Below are positions 37,665-46,592 of a DNA stretch of 64,000 nt, one piece after another. This DNA is from Novilysobacter_A longmucuonensis (GTDB lineage Bacteria; Pseudomonadota; Gammaproteobacteria; Xanthomonadales; Xanthomonadaceae): contig NZ_JBJMAW010000009.1 of NCBI RefSeq assembly GCF_046600735.1, positions 1 through 64,000 of the forward strand. Reading direction: 5' to 3'. The notes below the pieces were generated by a model. That model ran no database searches, was not told the DNA's origin, and saw only the letters and a list, made by a program, of their open reading frames with translations. Positions within the stretch are counted from its first letter, which is position 1; the number at the start of each line of letters is the position of its first letter. Made by a program: the position numbers and the translations under genes.

Positions 37665-40600
37665 GTGCCATTGCCAGCACCACCCGCGCCCGCATCCGCC
37701 CCCTCCAGCACCGCCAGTGACGATCACTACGCCCGCCGCGCCTTGCGCTACGGGTGGGTGCTCGCGGCGATGCTGCCGCTGCTGGGCCTTAGCCTGCTGT
37801 GGAACGAGTACGGCAACATCCAGGCGCGTACGCTGGCGCGCTCGCAGCTGCTGACCGAGGCAGTCGAGAAACAGCTCCGCGACCGCATGCACGTGGTCGC
37901 CGGCCAGCTCGAGGACGCCGCCCGCGCGGCGCGGCGATCAGAGGACAGCGCGGCAGCGGCCCACGCCAGAGGCCCCTCGATGCGCGGTGTGTACCTGGCC
38001 GCCGACGACCAGCCGCCCGCCGCCGACGGTTCCAGACCGCTCTCGATCGGCGCACCGCAGCGGCGCGACGGCCGCTGGGCGCTGCCGGTATCGCGGCGCA
38101 CCGCGGGGGGAGTGCGGGTGCACGGGTGGGTCGATGCGGCGATCTTCGCCGACCTGGTGCAGGGTTATTCGCTGAGCGAGAACGACCGCATCGGACTGGT
38201 GCATGCCGACAGCGCGATCGTCGCGCGCTCCAACGACATCGACCGGCGCGTCGGTGAGCGGCTCGACGACTGGGCGCTGTTCGGTCCTGCCTGGCAGGGC
38301 GTGGCGAAGGGGCATTTCGACGAGCGCAGCCCGTACGACGGAGTCGAGCGCCGATTCGTGTTCAGGCGGCTGCCGGACCTGTCACTGGTCGTGGTGGTCG
38401 CCACCCAGCAGCGCAGCGTGTTGGCGGCATGGGCCGGCTTCGCCAGCATCGGGTTCGTGTTGTCTCTGCTGCTGGCGCTGTTATGGGTCCTGCTGACGCG
38501 GCGCCTGAGCCAGGGCCAGGCGCGGCAGGCGCGGCTGATCGGAAAGTTGCGCGAGACGATCCGAGCGCTCAACCGCACGGACGAGCGCCTGCGTCAGGCA
38601 CACACGCTGGCAGGCATGGGCGAATGGGAGTGGAACCTCGACAGCGGCCTGGTCGACTGGGACCAGGAGACCTGGCGCATCTACGGGCGCACCCCTGGCG
38701 ATGCGCCGCTGACGCTGGAGGATGCGTTCGCGGCGATCGACCCGCGCGACCGCGCCGGACTGCAGGCCCGCGCCGGGGCGCTGCTTGAACACGCCGACTT
38801 GCCGCGCAATGCGTCGCCGATCGATGCCGAGTTCCGCATCTCGCGCCCGGACGGCTCGATCCGCTGGTTGCAGACGCGCGCCCAGCCGGTCATCGGCAGC
38901 GACGGTAGCCGCCGCATCCGCGGCGTGCAGCAGGATGTCACCGACCTGGCGGAGGCGCGCGAGCGGCGCGACGTTGCCGAGCGCCAGTACCGTTTCCTGT
39001 TTGAGCACAACCCGCTGCCGATGTGGGTGTTCGACCGCGAAACCCTGCGGTTCCTCGCCGTCAACGAAAAGGCCATCGCCAAGTACGGCTACAGCCGCGA
39101 GCAGTTCCTGGCGCTCGGCGTGCTGGACATCCGGCCCGAAGACGAGGTGGCCGAGGCCAGGGCCTCGATCGCGGCCGAACCGGCGGCCGAGGACAACGAG
39201 CGGACCTGGCGCCACCGGCTCAGCGACGGCCGCATCATCTACGTCAACAATGCCCGGGTCGCGATCGATTTCGACGGCCGTCGCGCCTGGCTGGTGCTGA
39301 TCCGCGACATCACCGAACAGGTCCGCGCCGAGGCCGAACGCGAGCACAGCGCGCAGCGCTTCCAGCTGATCGCGCGCGCCACCAGCGATGCAGTGTTCGA
39401 CCTAGATCTCGGACACGACGCGCTGTGGTGGAGCGACAGCTTCTACTCCACGTTCGGCTATTCGCGCGAACAGATTCCCGGCGACCTGGCGGTGTGGCGC
39501 ACCCTGGTGCATCCCGACGACGTGGCGCGGGTGATCGAGCGCCTGCGCGAAGCGATCGACTCCGACCGCATCGAATGGGAGGAGGAGTACCGCTTCCGCC
39601 ACAGCGACGGCCGCTTTGTTGAGGTGGTGGAACGCGGCTACCTGCTGCGCGACGCCGACGGCCGTGCGATCCGCATGGTCGGCGGCATGCTCGATGTCAG
39701 CGAGAAGCGGCGCGCGGAGGCCGACCTGCGACTGCTGCGTCGGGCGGTGGAGGCGACCAACAACGGCATCATCATTGCCGACGCACGCCAGCCCGACCAG
39801 CCGGTGGTGTATGTCAATCCGGCGTTCGAGGAGATCACCGGCTACGCCGCCGAGGAGATCCTCGGCCGCAACTGCCGATTGCTGCAGCACGGCGACCGCA
39901 ACCAGCCCGCGATCGAGGAGATCCGCCAGGCGTTGCACGAGCAGCGCGAGGTGCGGGTGCTGCTGCGCAACTACCGCAAGGACGGGGCGCTGTTCTACAA
40001 CGATTTCCAGATCGCGCCGGTGCGCGACGCCACCGGCGTGCTGACCCACTTCGTCGGCGTGCAGAGCGACGTCACCGACCGCCAGCGCTCGGCCGAACAG
40101 CTGACCTGGCGCGCCACCCACGACGAACTCACCGGACTGCCCAACCGCCAGCTGCTGCTGGAGCGGCTGCAGCAGGCGGTGCTTCAGGCCGAGCGCGAAG
40201 GCACCGAGGTCGCGGTGGTGTTCATCGACCTGGACGACTTCAAGCTGGTCAATGACAGCCTCGGCCACAGCGCCGGCGACGAGGTGCTGCGGGCGGTGGC
40301 GCGGCGCCTGCAGGACGTGGTCCGCGGCAGCGAGACGGTCGGCCGGTTCGGCGGCGACGAGTTCGTGATCGTGCTGACCGACCGCATCATCGGCAACGAG
40401 CTGGAGCCGGTGATCGAGCGCGTCTGCACGGTGCTCAGCGAGCCGATCGAGATCGCCGGGGTGATGTACACGCTGACCCCGAGCATCGGCCATTGCCGCT
40501 ACCCGGACTCGGGCTCGGATGCCGAGACCCTGCTGATGCGCGCCGACCTGGCGATGTACCAGGCCAAGCAGCAGGGCCGCAACCGCGCGGTCGGCTATCG

Positions 40601-41423
40601 CAGCGAGTTCGACGCGGCGGTGTCGCAGCGGCTGCAGCTGGTCTCGCAGTTGCGCGATGCGCTGCAGCGCAAGGAGTTCGGGCTGGCGTTCCAGCCGTTG
40701 TTCGGGCTCGACGGGAAGCCCACGGCGGTCGAGGCGCTGGTGCGCTGGCAACACCCGCAGCGCGGCCTGCTGATGCCCGACCAGTTCATCGGGGTCTGCG
40801 AGGAGAGCGGGCTGGTGGTCGAGCTCGGCCGCCGGGTGCTCCACGAGGCCGCACGCCACCACGCACTGCTCGCCGCCGCCGGGCTGGGCCACCTGCGCAT
40901 CGCGGTCAATGTCTCGGCCGCGCAGTTCGCCCACGACCTCCATGCCGACGTCGCCGCGGTGGTGGCGCAGTTCGCGCTGCCGCCCGGCATCCTGGAGCTG
41001 GAACTGACCGAGAGCGTGATCATGGTCAATCCGGAACGCGCGATCCACGCGATGAAGCGGATCGCCGCCCTCGGGGTCGGGATCTCGGTGGACGACTTCG
41101 GCACCGGCTATTCCAGCCTGGCCTACCTGAAGCGGCTGCCGATAGACCGGCTAAAGATCGACCGCTCGTTCGTGCGCGACCTGGGCACCGATCCGGACGA
41201 CGCCGCGATCTGCGCCTCGATCATCGGCCTGGCGCATACGCTCGGGCTGAGCACAGTCGCGGAGGGCGTGGAAACCGTGCAGCAGCACCAGTGGCTGCAG
41301 GCGCGCGGCTGCAACGAGGTGCAGGGCTACCTGCTCGGCCGGCCACAGCCGTTCGAACCGCTGCTGCCGACGCTGGCCGCGCGTGCGAGGGATCGGGTGG
41401 AAGAGAGAACGGTAGAGGGGTGA
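37665..41423 (+). CDS. PAS-rich membrane GGDEF/EAL protein (diguanylate cyclase/phosphodiesterase)
   Basis: About 1252 residues. Two membrane helices (near 28-48 and 255-280) flank a periplasmic sensor region, then four PAS-type domains to about 820, a GGDEF domain (GRFGGDEF intact) and an EAL domain (VEALVRWQHP; ELTESVI; DDFGTGYSSLAYLKRLPIDRLKIDRSF) with all usual catalytic residues. Both c-di-GMP synthesis and breakdown are therefore possible. No ATG precedes the first helix; GTG at 37665 gives a short Pro-rich leader, with TTG at 37641 as alternative. The stop lies in a GGTGAACGG repeat tract. Confidence 0.92.
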   Translation: MPLPAPPAPASAPSSTASDDHYARRALRYGWVLAAMLPLLGLSLLWNEYGNIQARTLARSQLLTEAVEKQLRDRMHVVAGQLEDAARAARRSEDSAAAAHARGPSMRGVYLAADDQPPAADGSRPLSIGAPQRRDGRWALPVSRRTAGGVRVHGWVDAAIFADLVQGYSLSENDRIGLVHADSAIVARSNDIDRRVGERLDDWALFGPAWQGVAKGHFDERSPYDGVERRFVFRRLPDLSLVVVVATQQRSVLAAWAGFASIGFVLSLLLALLWVLLTRRLSQGQARQARLIGKLRETIRALNRTDERLRQAHTLAGMGEWEWNLDSGLVDWDQETWRIYGRTPGDAPLTLEDAFAAIDPRDRAGLQARAGALLEHADLPRNASPIDAEFRISRPDGSIRWLQTRAQPVIGSDGSRRIRGVQQDVTDLAEARERRDVAERQYRFLFEHNPLPMWVFDRETLRFLAVNEKAIAKYGYSREQFLALGVLDIRPEDEVAEARASIAAEPAAEDNERTWRHRLSDGRIIYVNNARVAIDFDGRRAWLVLIRDITEQVRAEAEREHSAQRFQLIARATSDAVFDLDLGHDALWWSDSFYSTFGYSREQIPGDLAVWRTLVHPDDVARVIERLREAIDSDRIEWEEEYRFRHSDGRFVEVVERGYLLRDADGRAIRMVGGMLDVSEKRRAEADLRLLRRAVEATNNGIIIADARQPDQPVVYVNPAFEEITGYAAEEILGRNCRLLQHGDRNQPAIEEIRQALHEQREVRVLLRNYRKDGALFYNDFQIAPVRDATGVLTHFVGVQSDVTDRQRSAEQLTWRATHDELTGLPNRQLLLERLQQAVLQAEREGTEVAVVFIDLDDFKLVNDSLGHSAGDEVLRAVARRLQDVVRGSETVGRFGGDEFVIVLTDRIIGNELEPVIERVCTVLSEPIEIAGVMYTLTPSIGHCRYPDSGSDAETLLMRADLAMYQAKQQGRNRAVGYRSEFDAAVSQRLQLVSQLRDALQRKEFGLAFQPLFGLDGKPTAVEALVRWQHPQRGLLMPDQFIGVCEESGLVVELGRRVLHEAARHHALLAAAGLGHLRIAVNVSAAQFAHDLHADVAAVVAQFALPPGILELELTESVIMVNPERAIHAMKRIAALGVGISVDDFGTGYSSLAYLKRLPIDRLKIDRSFVRDLGTDPDDAAICASIIGLAHTLGLSTVAEGVETVQQHQWLQARGCNEVQGYLLGRPQPFEPLLPTLAARARDRVEERTVEG

Positions 41424-41480
41424 ACGGTGTAGGGGTGAACGGTGAATGGGAAATGGGAAAACGGTGAACGGTGAACGGCC
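41411..41480. repeat. Tandem GGTGAACGG-type repeat tract
   Basis: ACGGT, GGGGTGAACGGTG, GGTGAACGGTGAATGGG and ACGGTGAACGGTGAACGG follow each other, overlapping the last codons of the GGDEF/EAL gene. Same word as at 751-852. Confidence 0.7.
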
Positions 41481-41504
41481 CAGGCCGAGGTCCTGCACGC
41501 CACC

Positions 41505-41578
41505 GTAGAGCCGAGCTTGCTCGGCTGCGCTTGCCACGACGTGAATGAACCGTCAGCGGAGCAAGCGCCGCTCCACCG
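41505..41578. repeat. GTAG-headed REP (CCGAGCTTGCTCGG core), second arm diverged
   Basis: GTAGAGCCGAGCTTGCTCGG at 41505 is followed by a degenerate facing arm (AGCGGAGCAAGCGCCGCTCC) near 41557. Lies upstream of uvrD. Confidence 0.75.
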
Positions 41579-41604
41579 TTCGCGGCTTGCGCGACACCGG
41601 CCGG

Positions 41605-41610
41605 TAGAAT
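41605..41610 (+). promoter_or_regulatory. -10 box TAGAAT of uvrD (leaderless)
   Basis: TAGAAT, 6 bases, ATG. The same hexamer and spacing precede polA. Confidence 0.55.
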
Positions 41611-41616
41611 GGCGCG

Positions 41617-43824
41617 ATGGATGTCTCCCACCTGCTCGACGCGCTGAACCCTGCGCAGCGCGAGGCCGTCAGTGCCGCGCCCGGCCATTACCTGGTGCTG
41701 GCCGGCGCCGGCTCCGGCAAGACCCGCGTGCTGACCCACCGCATCGCCTGGCTCAACGAGGTCCATGGCGTGCCGACCCACGGCATCCTCGCGGTGACCT
41801 TCACCAACAAGGCCGCCGGCGAGATGCGCGCGCGTGCCGACGCGCAGTTGCGCAACGGCTCGCGCGGCATGTGGATCGGCACCTTCCACGGACTGGCGCA
41901 CCGGCTGTTGCGGCTGCACTGGCACGACGCCGGGCTGCCCCAAGGGTTCCAGGTGCTCGATTCCGACGACCAGTTGCGGCTGGTCAAGCGCGTCGTGCAG
42001 CAGCTCGAACTCGACGATGCGCGTTTCCCGCCACGCCAGATCGGCTGGTGGATCAACGCGCAGAAGGACGAGGGCCGCCGGCCGCAGCACATCCAGGCCA
42101 GCGACGACCAGTGGCTCGACACCATGCGCCGCGCGTATGCCGCCTACCAGGAGCGCTGCGAGCGCGCCGGCCTGGTCGATTTCGCCGAACTGCTGCTGCG
42201 CGCGCACGAGCTGCTGCGCGACAACCCGGCCCTGCTCAACCACTACCGCAGCCGGTTCCGCGAGATCCTGGTCGACGAGTTCCAGGACACCAACGCGATC
42301 CAGTACGGCTTCGTGCGGCTGCTCGCCGGCAGCAGTACTGATGGAAGCAGCGGCAACGTGTTCGTGGTCGGCGACGACGACCAGGCGATCTACGGCTGGC
42401 GCGGCGCCAAGGTCGAGAACGTGCAACGCTTCCTCAAGGATTTCAGCTCCGGCAACGGCAGCGGTGCGCAGACCATCCGGCTGGAACAGAACTACCGCTC
42501 CAGCGCCAATATCCTGGACGCGGCCAACGCGGTCATCGCGCACAACCCGGCGCGCCTGGGCAAGAAGCTTTGGACCGACACCGGCCAAGGCGAGCCAATC
42601 GACCTGTTTGCGGCCTACAACGAGATGGACGAGGCCCGCTTCGTGGTCGAGCGGCTACGCCAGTGGGTGCGTGACGGCGGCAGCTTTGCCGATGTCGCGA
42701 TTCTCTACCGCAGCAACGCGCAGTCGCGCGCATTCGAAGAGGCGCTGATTTCCGCGCAGGTGCCGTACCGCGTCTACGGTGGCCAGCGCTTCTTCGAACG
42801 TGCCGAGATCAAGGACACGCTGGCCTACCTGCGGCTGGTGTCCAACCGTGCCGACGACGCCGCATTCGAACGCGCGGTCAACACGCCGACCCGCGGCATC
42901 GGTGAGCGAACGTTCGATGAGGTACGCCGCCGCGCGCGCGCCGACGCGGTGCCGTTGTGGGAGGCCGCGCGTCGCGTCACCGGCGACACCGTGCTCGCCG
43001 CGCGTGCGCGCAACGCGATTGCCGGTTTCGTGCACCTGGTCGATGCGCTCGACAGCGAGGCCGCCGAGTTGCCGCTGCCTGAGAAGATCGACCACGTGCT
43101 CGCCCGCTCCGGCCTGCGCGAGCACTACGCCCGGGAGTCGCAGGGCCAGCTCGACTCGCGCACCGAGAACCTCGACGAGCTGGTCTCGGTAGCCTCGCGC
43201 TTCGTGATCGGCGACGACGAGGATGCCGCGGCGATGCCCGAGCTGGTCGCGTTCCTGAGCTACGCCTCACTGGAGGCCGGCGAAGGCCAGGCCCAGGCCG
43301 GCGAGGCCGGCGTGCAGTTGATGACCCTGCACAGCGCCAAGGGCCTGGAATTCCCGCTGGTGTTCCTCGGCGGGCTCGAGGAAGGACTGTTCCCGAACAA
43401 CAAATCGATCGAGGAGGCCGGCCGGCTCGAGGAGGAGCGGCGGCTGGCCTACGTCGGCATCACCCGCGCACGCGAGAAGCTGGTGCTGAGCTATGCCGAG
43501 GCGCGGCGCATCCACGGCAGCGAGATGTACGGCATCCCGTCGCGGTTCCTGCGCGAGATCCCGCCGGCGCTGCTGCACGAAGTGCGGCCGAAGGTGCAGG
43601 TCTCGCGGCCGATGTTCAATCCGCGCCCACGGGTCAATGCGGGACACGCCGCGATCGAGGCGCCGCCGGTGCAGCTGGGCGCCCTGGTGAAACACCCCAA
43701 TTTCGGCACCGGCACGGTAACCGACTACGAAGGCACCGGCGCGCACGCGCGCGTGCAGATCAATTTCGACGACGCTGGCAGCAAGTGGCTGGTGCTGGCC
43801 TACGCGAACCTCCAGCCGGCGTAG
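41617..43824 (+). CDS. uvrD: DNA helicase II UvrD
   Basis: 735-residue superfamily 1A helicase of mismatch and nucleotide-excision repair. Motifs: LNPAQREAV, AGAGSGKT, VTFTNKAAGEM, ILVDEFQDTN, GDDDQAIYGWRGA, LEQNYRS, MTLHSAKGLEF, LAYVGITRAREK. The C-terminus has the UvrD-type Tudor-like end (LGALVKHPNFGTGTVTDYEGTGAHARVQINF), which the Rep paralogue lacks. Leaderless start. It stands apart from the paralogous rep gene by 27 kb. Confidence 0.95.
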   Translation: MDVSHLLDALNPAQREAVSAAPGHYLVLAGAGSGKTRVLTHRIAWLNEVHGVPTHGILAVTFTNKAAGEMRARADAQLRNGSRGMWIGTFHGLAHRLLRLHWHDAGLPQGFQVLDSDDQLRLVKRVVQQLELDDARFPPRQIGWWINAQKDEGRRPQHIQASDDQWLDTMRRAYAAYQERCERAGLVDFAELLLRAHELLRDNPALLNHYRSRFREILVDEFQDTNAIQYGFVRLLAGSSTDGSSGNVFVVGDDDQAIYGWRGAKVENVQRFLKDFSSGNGSGAQTIRLEQNYRSSANILDAANAVIAHNPARLGKKLWTDTGQGEPIDLFAAYNEMDEARFVVERLRQWVRDGGSFADVAILYRSNAQSRAFEEALISAQVPYRVYGGQRFFERAEIKDTLAYLRLVSNRADDAAFERAVNTPTRGIGERTFDEVRRRARADAVPLWEAARRVTGDTVLAARARNAIAGFVHLVDALDSEAAELPLPEKIDHVLARSGLREHYARESQGQLDSRTENLDELVSVASRFVIGDDEDAAAMPELVAFLSYASLEAGEGQAQAGEAGVQLMTLHSAKGLEFPLVFLGGLEEGLFPNNKSIEEAGRLEEERRLAYVGITRAREKLVLSYAEARRIHGSEMYGIPSRFLREIPPALLHEVRPKVQVSRPMFNPRPRVNAGHAAIEAPPVQLGALVKHPNFGTGTVTDYEGTGAHARVQINFDDAGSKWLVLAYANLQPA

Positions 43825-43830
43825 TAGCTG

Positions 43831-43872
43831 TCCGGGGTCCGGGGTCCGGGGTCCGGGGTCCGGGGATCGGGG
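43831..43872 (+). repeat. Tandem 7-bp repeat (TCCGGGG)5
   Basis: Five exact TCCGGGG units and one variant (ATCGGGG) directly behind the uvrD stop. The 310 bases from 43825 to 44134 hold only this tract and the inverted repeat at 44002; no gene was found. Confidence 0.85.
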
Positions 43873-44001
43873 CTTCCGGATCGTGTGGCCGACTCCAGCC
43901 GTGCCTGCCAGAGGCGCTGGCTTTGCAGCCCAGCCTACGAGTTCTGCCGCTGGTGCCGCCGCGATCGACGAAGCTGCCGCCATTGCGAGCCGAGCCGACG
44001 T

Positions 44002-44075
44002 AGGGTAGGCACGCTCTTTGTGCCCACCATCGCAGCCGCGGACGCTCTGGCGGGCACGGAAAGCGTGCCCACCCT
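44002..44075. repeat. Inverted repeat AGGGTAGGCACGC ... GCGTGCCCACCCT
   Basis: Arms 44002-44026 and 44051-44075 pair almost perfectly. A related, more degenerate element is at 18901-18976 behind mutM. Confidence 0.75.
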
Positions 44076-44134
44076 GTCGCGTCGCGGCATCCGGTTTTCG
44101 CAACATCAGCGCGTGCGGTGCCGCAGGCACAACG

Positions 44135-44578
44135 CTATTGCAATGCGATACCGAAGTGGAAGCCTTCGATCCGCAGCCCTTCGCGCAGGTAGAACGCGTG
44201 TGCATCCTGCCGCTGCGTGCCCGAATCCAGTTGCAGCCGCACGCAGCCCAGTCGCCTGGCTTCGGCCTTGAGCCAGTCCAGCAGCGCCTTGCCGTGGCCG
44301 CGGCTGCGCGTGCTCGCGTCGGTGACCAGGTCGTCGACATAGACGTGGCGGCCGATCGCGAGCATCTCCATCACCCGCCAGCCAGCGAACGCGCGTGGCA
44401 CGGCCGCGCCATCGAACAACGCGGTGGCGCGATAGTCGTCGTCGTGGATCTGCCGCAGCACCTGGCGCACGAAACCGTCCTCGTCGAGCGCCGGACGCAG
44501 TTGCGCGACCACCGGCCAGACCGCGCGCAACGCGGCCTCGTCGTCGAGCGTGCGGATCACCGGGGCGGCGCTCACCAT
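44135..44578 (-). CDS. GNAT family N-acetyltransferase
   Basis: 147 residues. Acetyl-CoA binding region VYVDDLVTDASTRSRGHGKALLDWLKAEARRLGC (RxxGxG/A as RSRGHG) followed by LDSGTQRQDAHAFYLREGLRIEGFHF, the standard GNAT C-terminus. The acceptor is unknown. The gene overlaps the end of the DUF2782 gene by 7 bases, so the two are translationally coupled. Confidence 0.88.
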   Translation of the reverse strand: MVSAAPVIRTLDDEAALRAVWPVVAQLRPALDEDGFVRQVLRQIHDDDYRATALFDGAAVPRAFAGWRVMEMLAIGRHVYVDDLVTDASTRSRGHGKALLDWLKAEARRLGCVRLQLDSGTQRQDAHAFYLREGLRIEGFHFGIALQ

Positions 44579-44880
44579 TCGAACAGCTTGTACTGCACCG
44601 GCGAAATCGTGCCTTCGCCCTTACTGCTGTCGAGCACGCCATCGCCATCGCTGTCGACCAGGTAATAGGTCGGGCCGCGCGGCGGGGTGATCTTGACCAC
44701 GTGCAACTGGCCGGCGATGCGGTATTCCTCGATCACCTCACCGGCATCGGTGGTGCGAACGGCGACATCGGCGCCCTGCAGGTTCGCGGTGGGATCGGCG
44801 CCGGCGCCCGGCGTGGCGCAGGCGGCGAGCAGGCTCAGCAGGGCGAGCGGGACGGTCGGGGCGAGCGAAGACAAACGCAT
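44572..44880 (-). CDS. DUF2782 lipoprotein-like small protein
   Basis: 102 residues with a signal sequence ending LLSLLAACATPG (lipobox LLAAC). The mature part GEVIEEYRIAGQLHVVKITPPRGPTYYLVDSDGDGVLD is the DUF2782 core; its DSDGDGVLD looks like a calcium loop. Members are often found near polA; here polA is 4 kb away. Coupled to the GNAT gene downstream. Function unknown. Confidence 0.82.
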   Translation of the reverse strand: MRLSSLAPTVPLALLSLLAACATPGAGADPTANLQGADVAVRTTDAGEVIEEYRIAGQLHVVKITPPRGPTYYLVDSDGDGVLDSSKGEGTISPVQYKLFEW

Positions 44881-45209
44881 GGCGGTTCTCCAGGTTCGTG
44901 CCGGGCAGCATACGCCGCCGCCCGTCACGCCCGCATGCCGCCGGACGCGGCATGGTTGCACTTGGGCGGCGGCGCTCCGGGTACCCGCTGCCGCGTTGTC
45001 CCGTGGGCCCCCGCTGGTCAACTGCGTCTTCTTGTTCCCGGAGGCGATGTCGTGGAGCGGTTTCATGACCCACGCAATGGATAGGCACCCGATCGTGCGA
45101 GCGCACGCCGCAGGGCACGCGATGCGCGCGAGAAGGCTGTCGGTCAGCGCGATGCGCGCGCGATGCCATGCAGCCAGGTCCGAGGTCGGCGCATGCCGCC
45201 CGCCCGCTG
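44881..45209. other. Divergent intergenic region without recognised gene
   Basis: 329 bases between the DUF2782 and ATP-grasp genes. It must hold both promoters. I saw no hairpin family member, RNA gene or conserved small protein here. Confidence 0.5.
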
Positions 45210-46433
45210 ATGCGTGATCAGGGCGACCCACGGAGGCGACGCAGGGTCCTGGTGCTGGACGGGCACAGCAAGGCGGCGGCCCAGGTGGTGCTGGCGCTGT
45301 CGCGGGCCTGCGCAGTGGACGTCGCTGCCACCGATCCGCAGTGCCTGAGCTTCGCCTCGCGCCGGATCGTGCAGCGCCTGCAGCAGCCCGAGTCGGCCGA
45401 GGCGCTGCGGGCGTGGCTGGCGGTGCGTGACCGGGAGAACTACTACGACCTGATCGTGCCGAGCACCGAGCACTCGCTGGTGCCGTTGAAGTCGCAGGAG
45501 CTGCAGCCGCACCTGCGGGCGAAGCTGGTGATTCCCGACGAGTCCTCGATCGACGTCGCCCTGGACAAGCACGAAAGTTCGGCGGTGGCGCGGCGCCTGG
45601 GCATCAAGGTGCCCGGCAGCACACTGGTCCGGGCACTCCATGAGTTGCCCGAGCAGCCGACATACCCGCTGGCGGTCAAGCCGATCCACAGCAAGGTGCT
45701 GGTCGAGGGCACGCTGCGGACGCTGACGGTGCGGATCTGCGCCACCAGCGCCGAGCGCATCCAGGCATATCGGCAACTGCTGCAGCACGGCGCGGTGGTC
45801 GAGCAGGAGTACTTCCGCGGGCGCGGCTTCGGGGTGGAGGCGCTGTTCGAGCACGGCACGCCGCGTTGGCTGTTCGCTCACGAGCGCGTCCATGAATTCC
45901 CGCTGACCGGCGGAGGCAGCACTTACCGCCGGGCGGTCGAGGCGCCGGAGGCGATCATCGCCGCCAGCGTGCTGCTGCTGCGGCACCTGCGCTGGCACGG
46001 CGTGGCGATGGTGGAGTTCAAGGTGGCCGACGATGGCGACTACCGGCTGATGGAAATCAATCCGCGCCTGTGGGGTTCACTGCCGCTGGCGGTGGCGGCG
46101 GGCGTCAACTTCCCGCTCGGGCTGCTGCAGATCGCGTGCGGCGAGCGCCTGGACCCGCAGCCCTGCTACCGGCGGGGCTTCTACATGCGCGACGTAACCG
46201 CCGATCTGCGCTGGTTCATGCATGCCGGCCGCGCGCGCTGGCAGGGCCGCGGCCTGTCGGTGAAGTCGATCACCGCCGGTGATTTCGCCGGCCTGTTGCG
46301 GCCGCTGTGGGGCCAGGAGCGCTGGGACCTGTTCCGGTGGCGCGAACCGGAGCTGTGGATCGCGCTGTCGCGGCGATCACTCGAGCGTTCGTGGACCGGC
46401 CTGCACAAGCTGGTGCGGCGTCCCGCGTCCTGA
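45210..46433 (+). CDS. ATP-grasp domain protein, carboxylate-amine ligase-like
   Basis: 407 residues. RRVLVLDGHSKAAAQVVLALSRA is a preATP-grasp Rossmann-like start; LDKHESSAVARRLGIKVPGS, YPLAVKPIHSKVLVEGTLRTL and GVAMVEFKVADDGDYRLMEINPRLWGSLPLAVAAGVNFP (metal-binding E and N of the MEINPR motif) are those of carbamoyl-phosphate-synthase-like ATP-grasp enzymes. Such proteins join a carboxylate to an amine in peptide, polysaccharide or secondary metabolism. No pathway partner adjoins it, so the substrates stay unknown. A further in-frame ATG at 45168 is less likely. Confidence 0.85.
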   Translation: MRDQGDPRRRRRVLVLDGHSKAAAQVVLALSRACAVDVAATDPQCLSFASRRIVQRLQQPESAEALRAWLAVRDRENYYDLIVPSTEHSLVPLKSQELQPHLRAKLVIPDESSIDVALDKHESSAVARRLGIKVPGSTLVRALHELPEQPTYPLAVKPIHSKVLVEGTLRTLTVRICATSAERIQAYRQLLQHGAVVEQEYFRGRGFGVEALFEHGTPRWLFAHERVHEFPLTGGGSTYRRAVEAPEAIIAASVLLLRHLRWHGVAMVEFKVADDGDYRLMEINPRLWGSLPLAVAAGVNFPLGLLQIACGERLDPQPCYRRGFYMRDVTADLRWFMHAGRARWQGRGLSVKSITAGDFAGLLRPLWGQERWDLFRWREPELWIALSRRSLERSWTGLHKLVRRPAS

Positions 46434-46489
46434 ATCGCGCTGATGAGCGGCGGCGACAAGTTTGCGAGCCGCGTGTAGTCGGCGGAATC

Positions 46490-46505
46490 TGTGACCTGCG
46501 GCACA
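46490..46505 (+). promoter_or_regulatory. CRP/Clp-type operator
   Basis: TGTGACCTGCGGCACA, that is TGTGA-N6-GCACA, one base from the palindromic consensus TGTGA-N6-TCACA. It lies 88 bases before the start of the second GGDEF/EAL gene. In xanthomonads the CRP homologue Clp recognises this site and is itself inhibited by c-di-GMP. Confidence 0.6.
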
Positions 46506-46592
46506 TCAACTGTTCAGCATTGTGCGGGACGCGCCAAGACCGCGGCCTTCAACGTCACGCGCTCTTGTTTTTGCCGCACCTAGTATTCGCTG

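Noticed and set aside
43831..43872. CRISPR array from the tandem TCCGGGG units
   Set aside because: Seven-base units without spacers are a simple tandem repeat.
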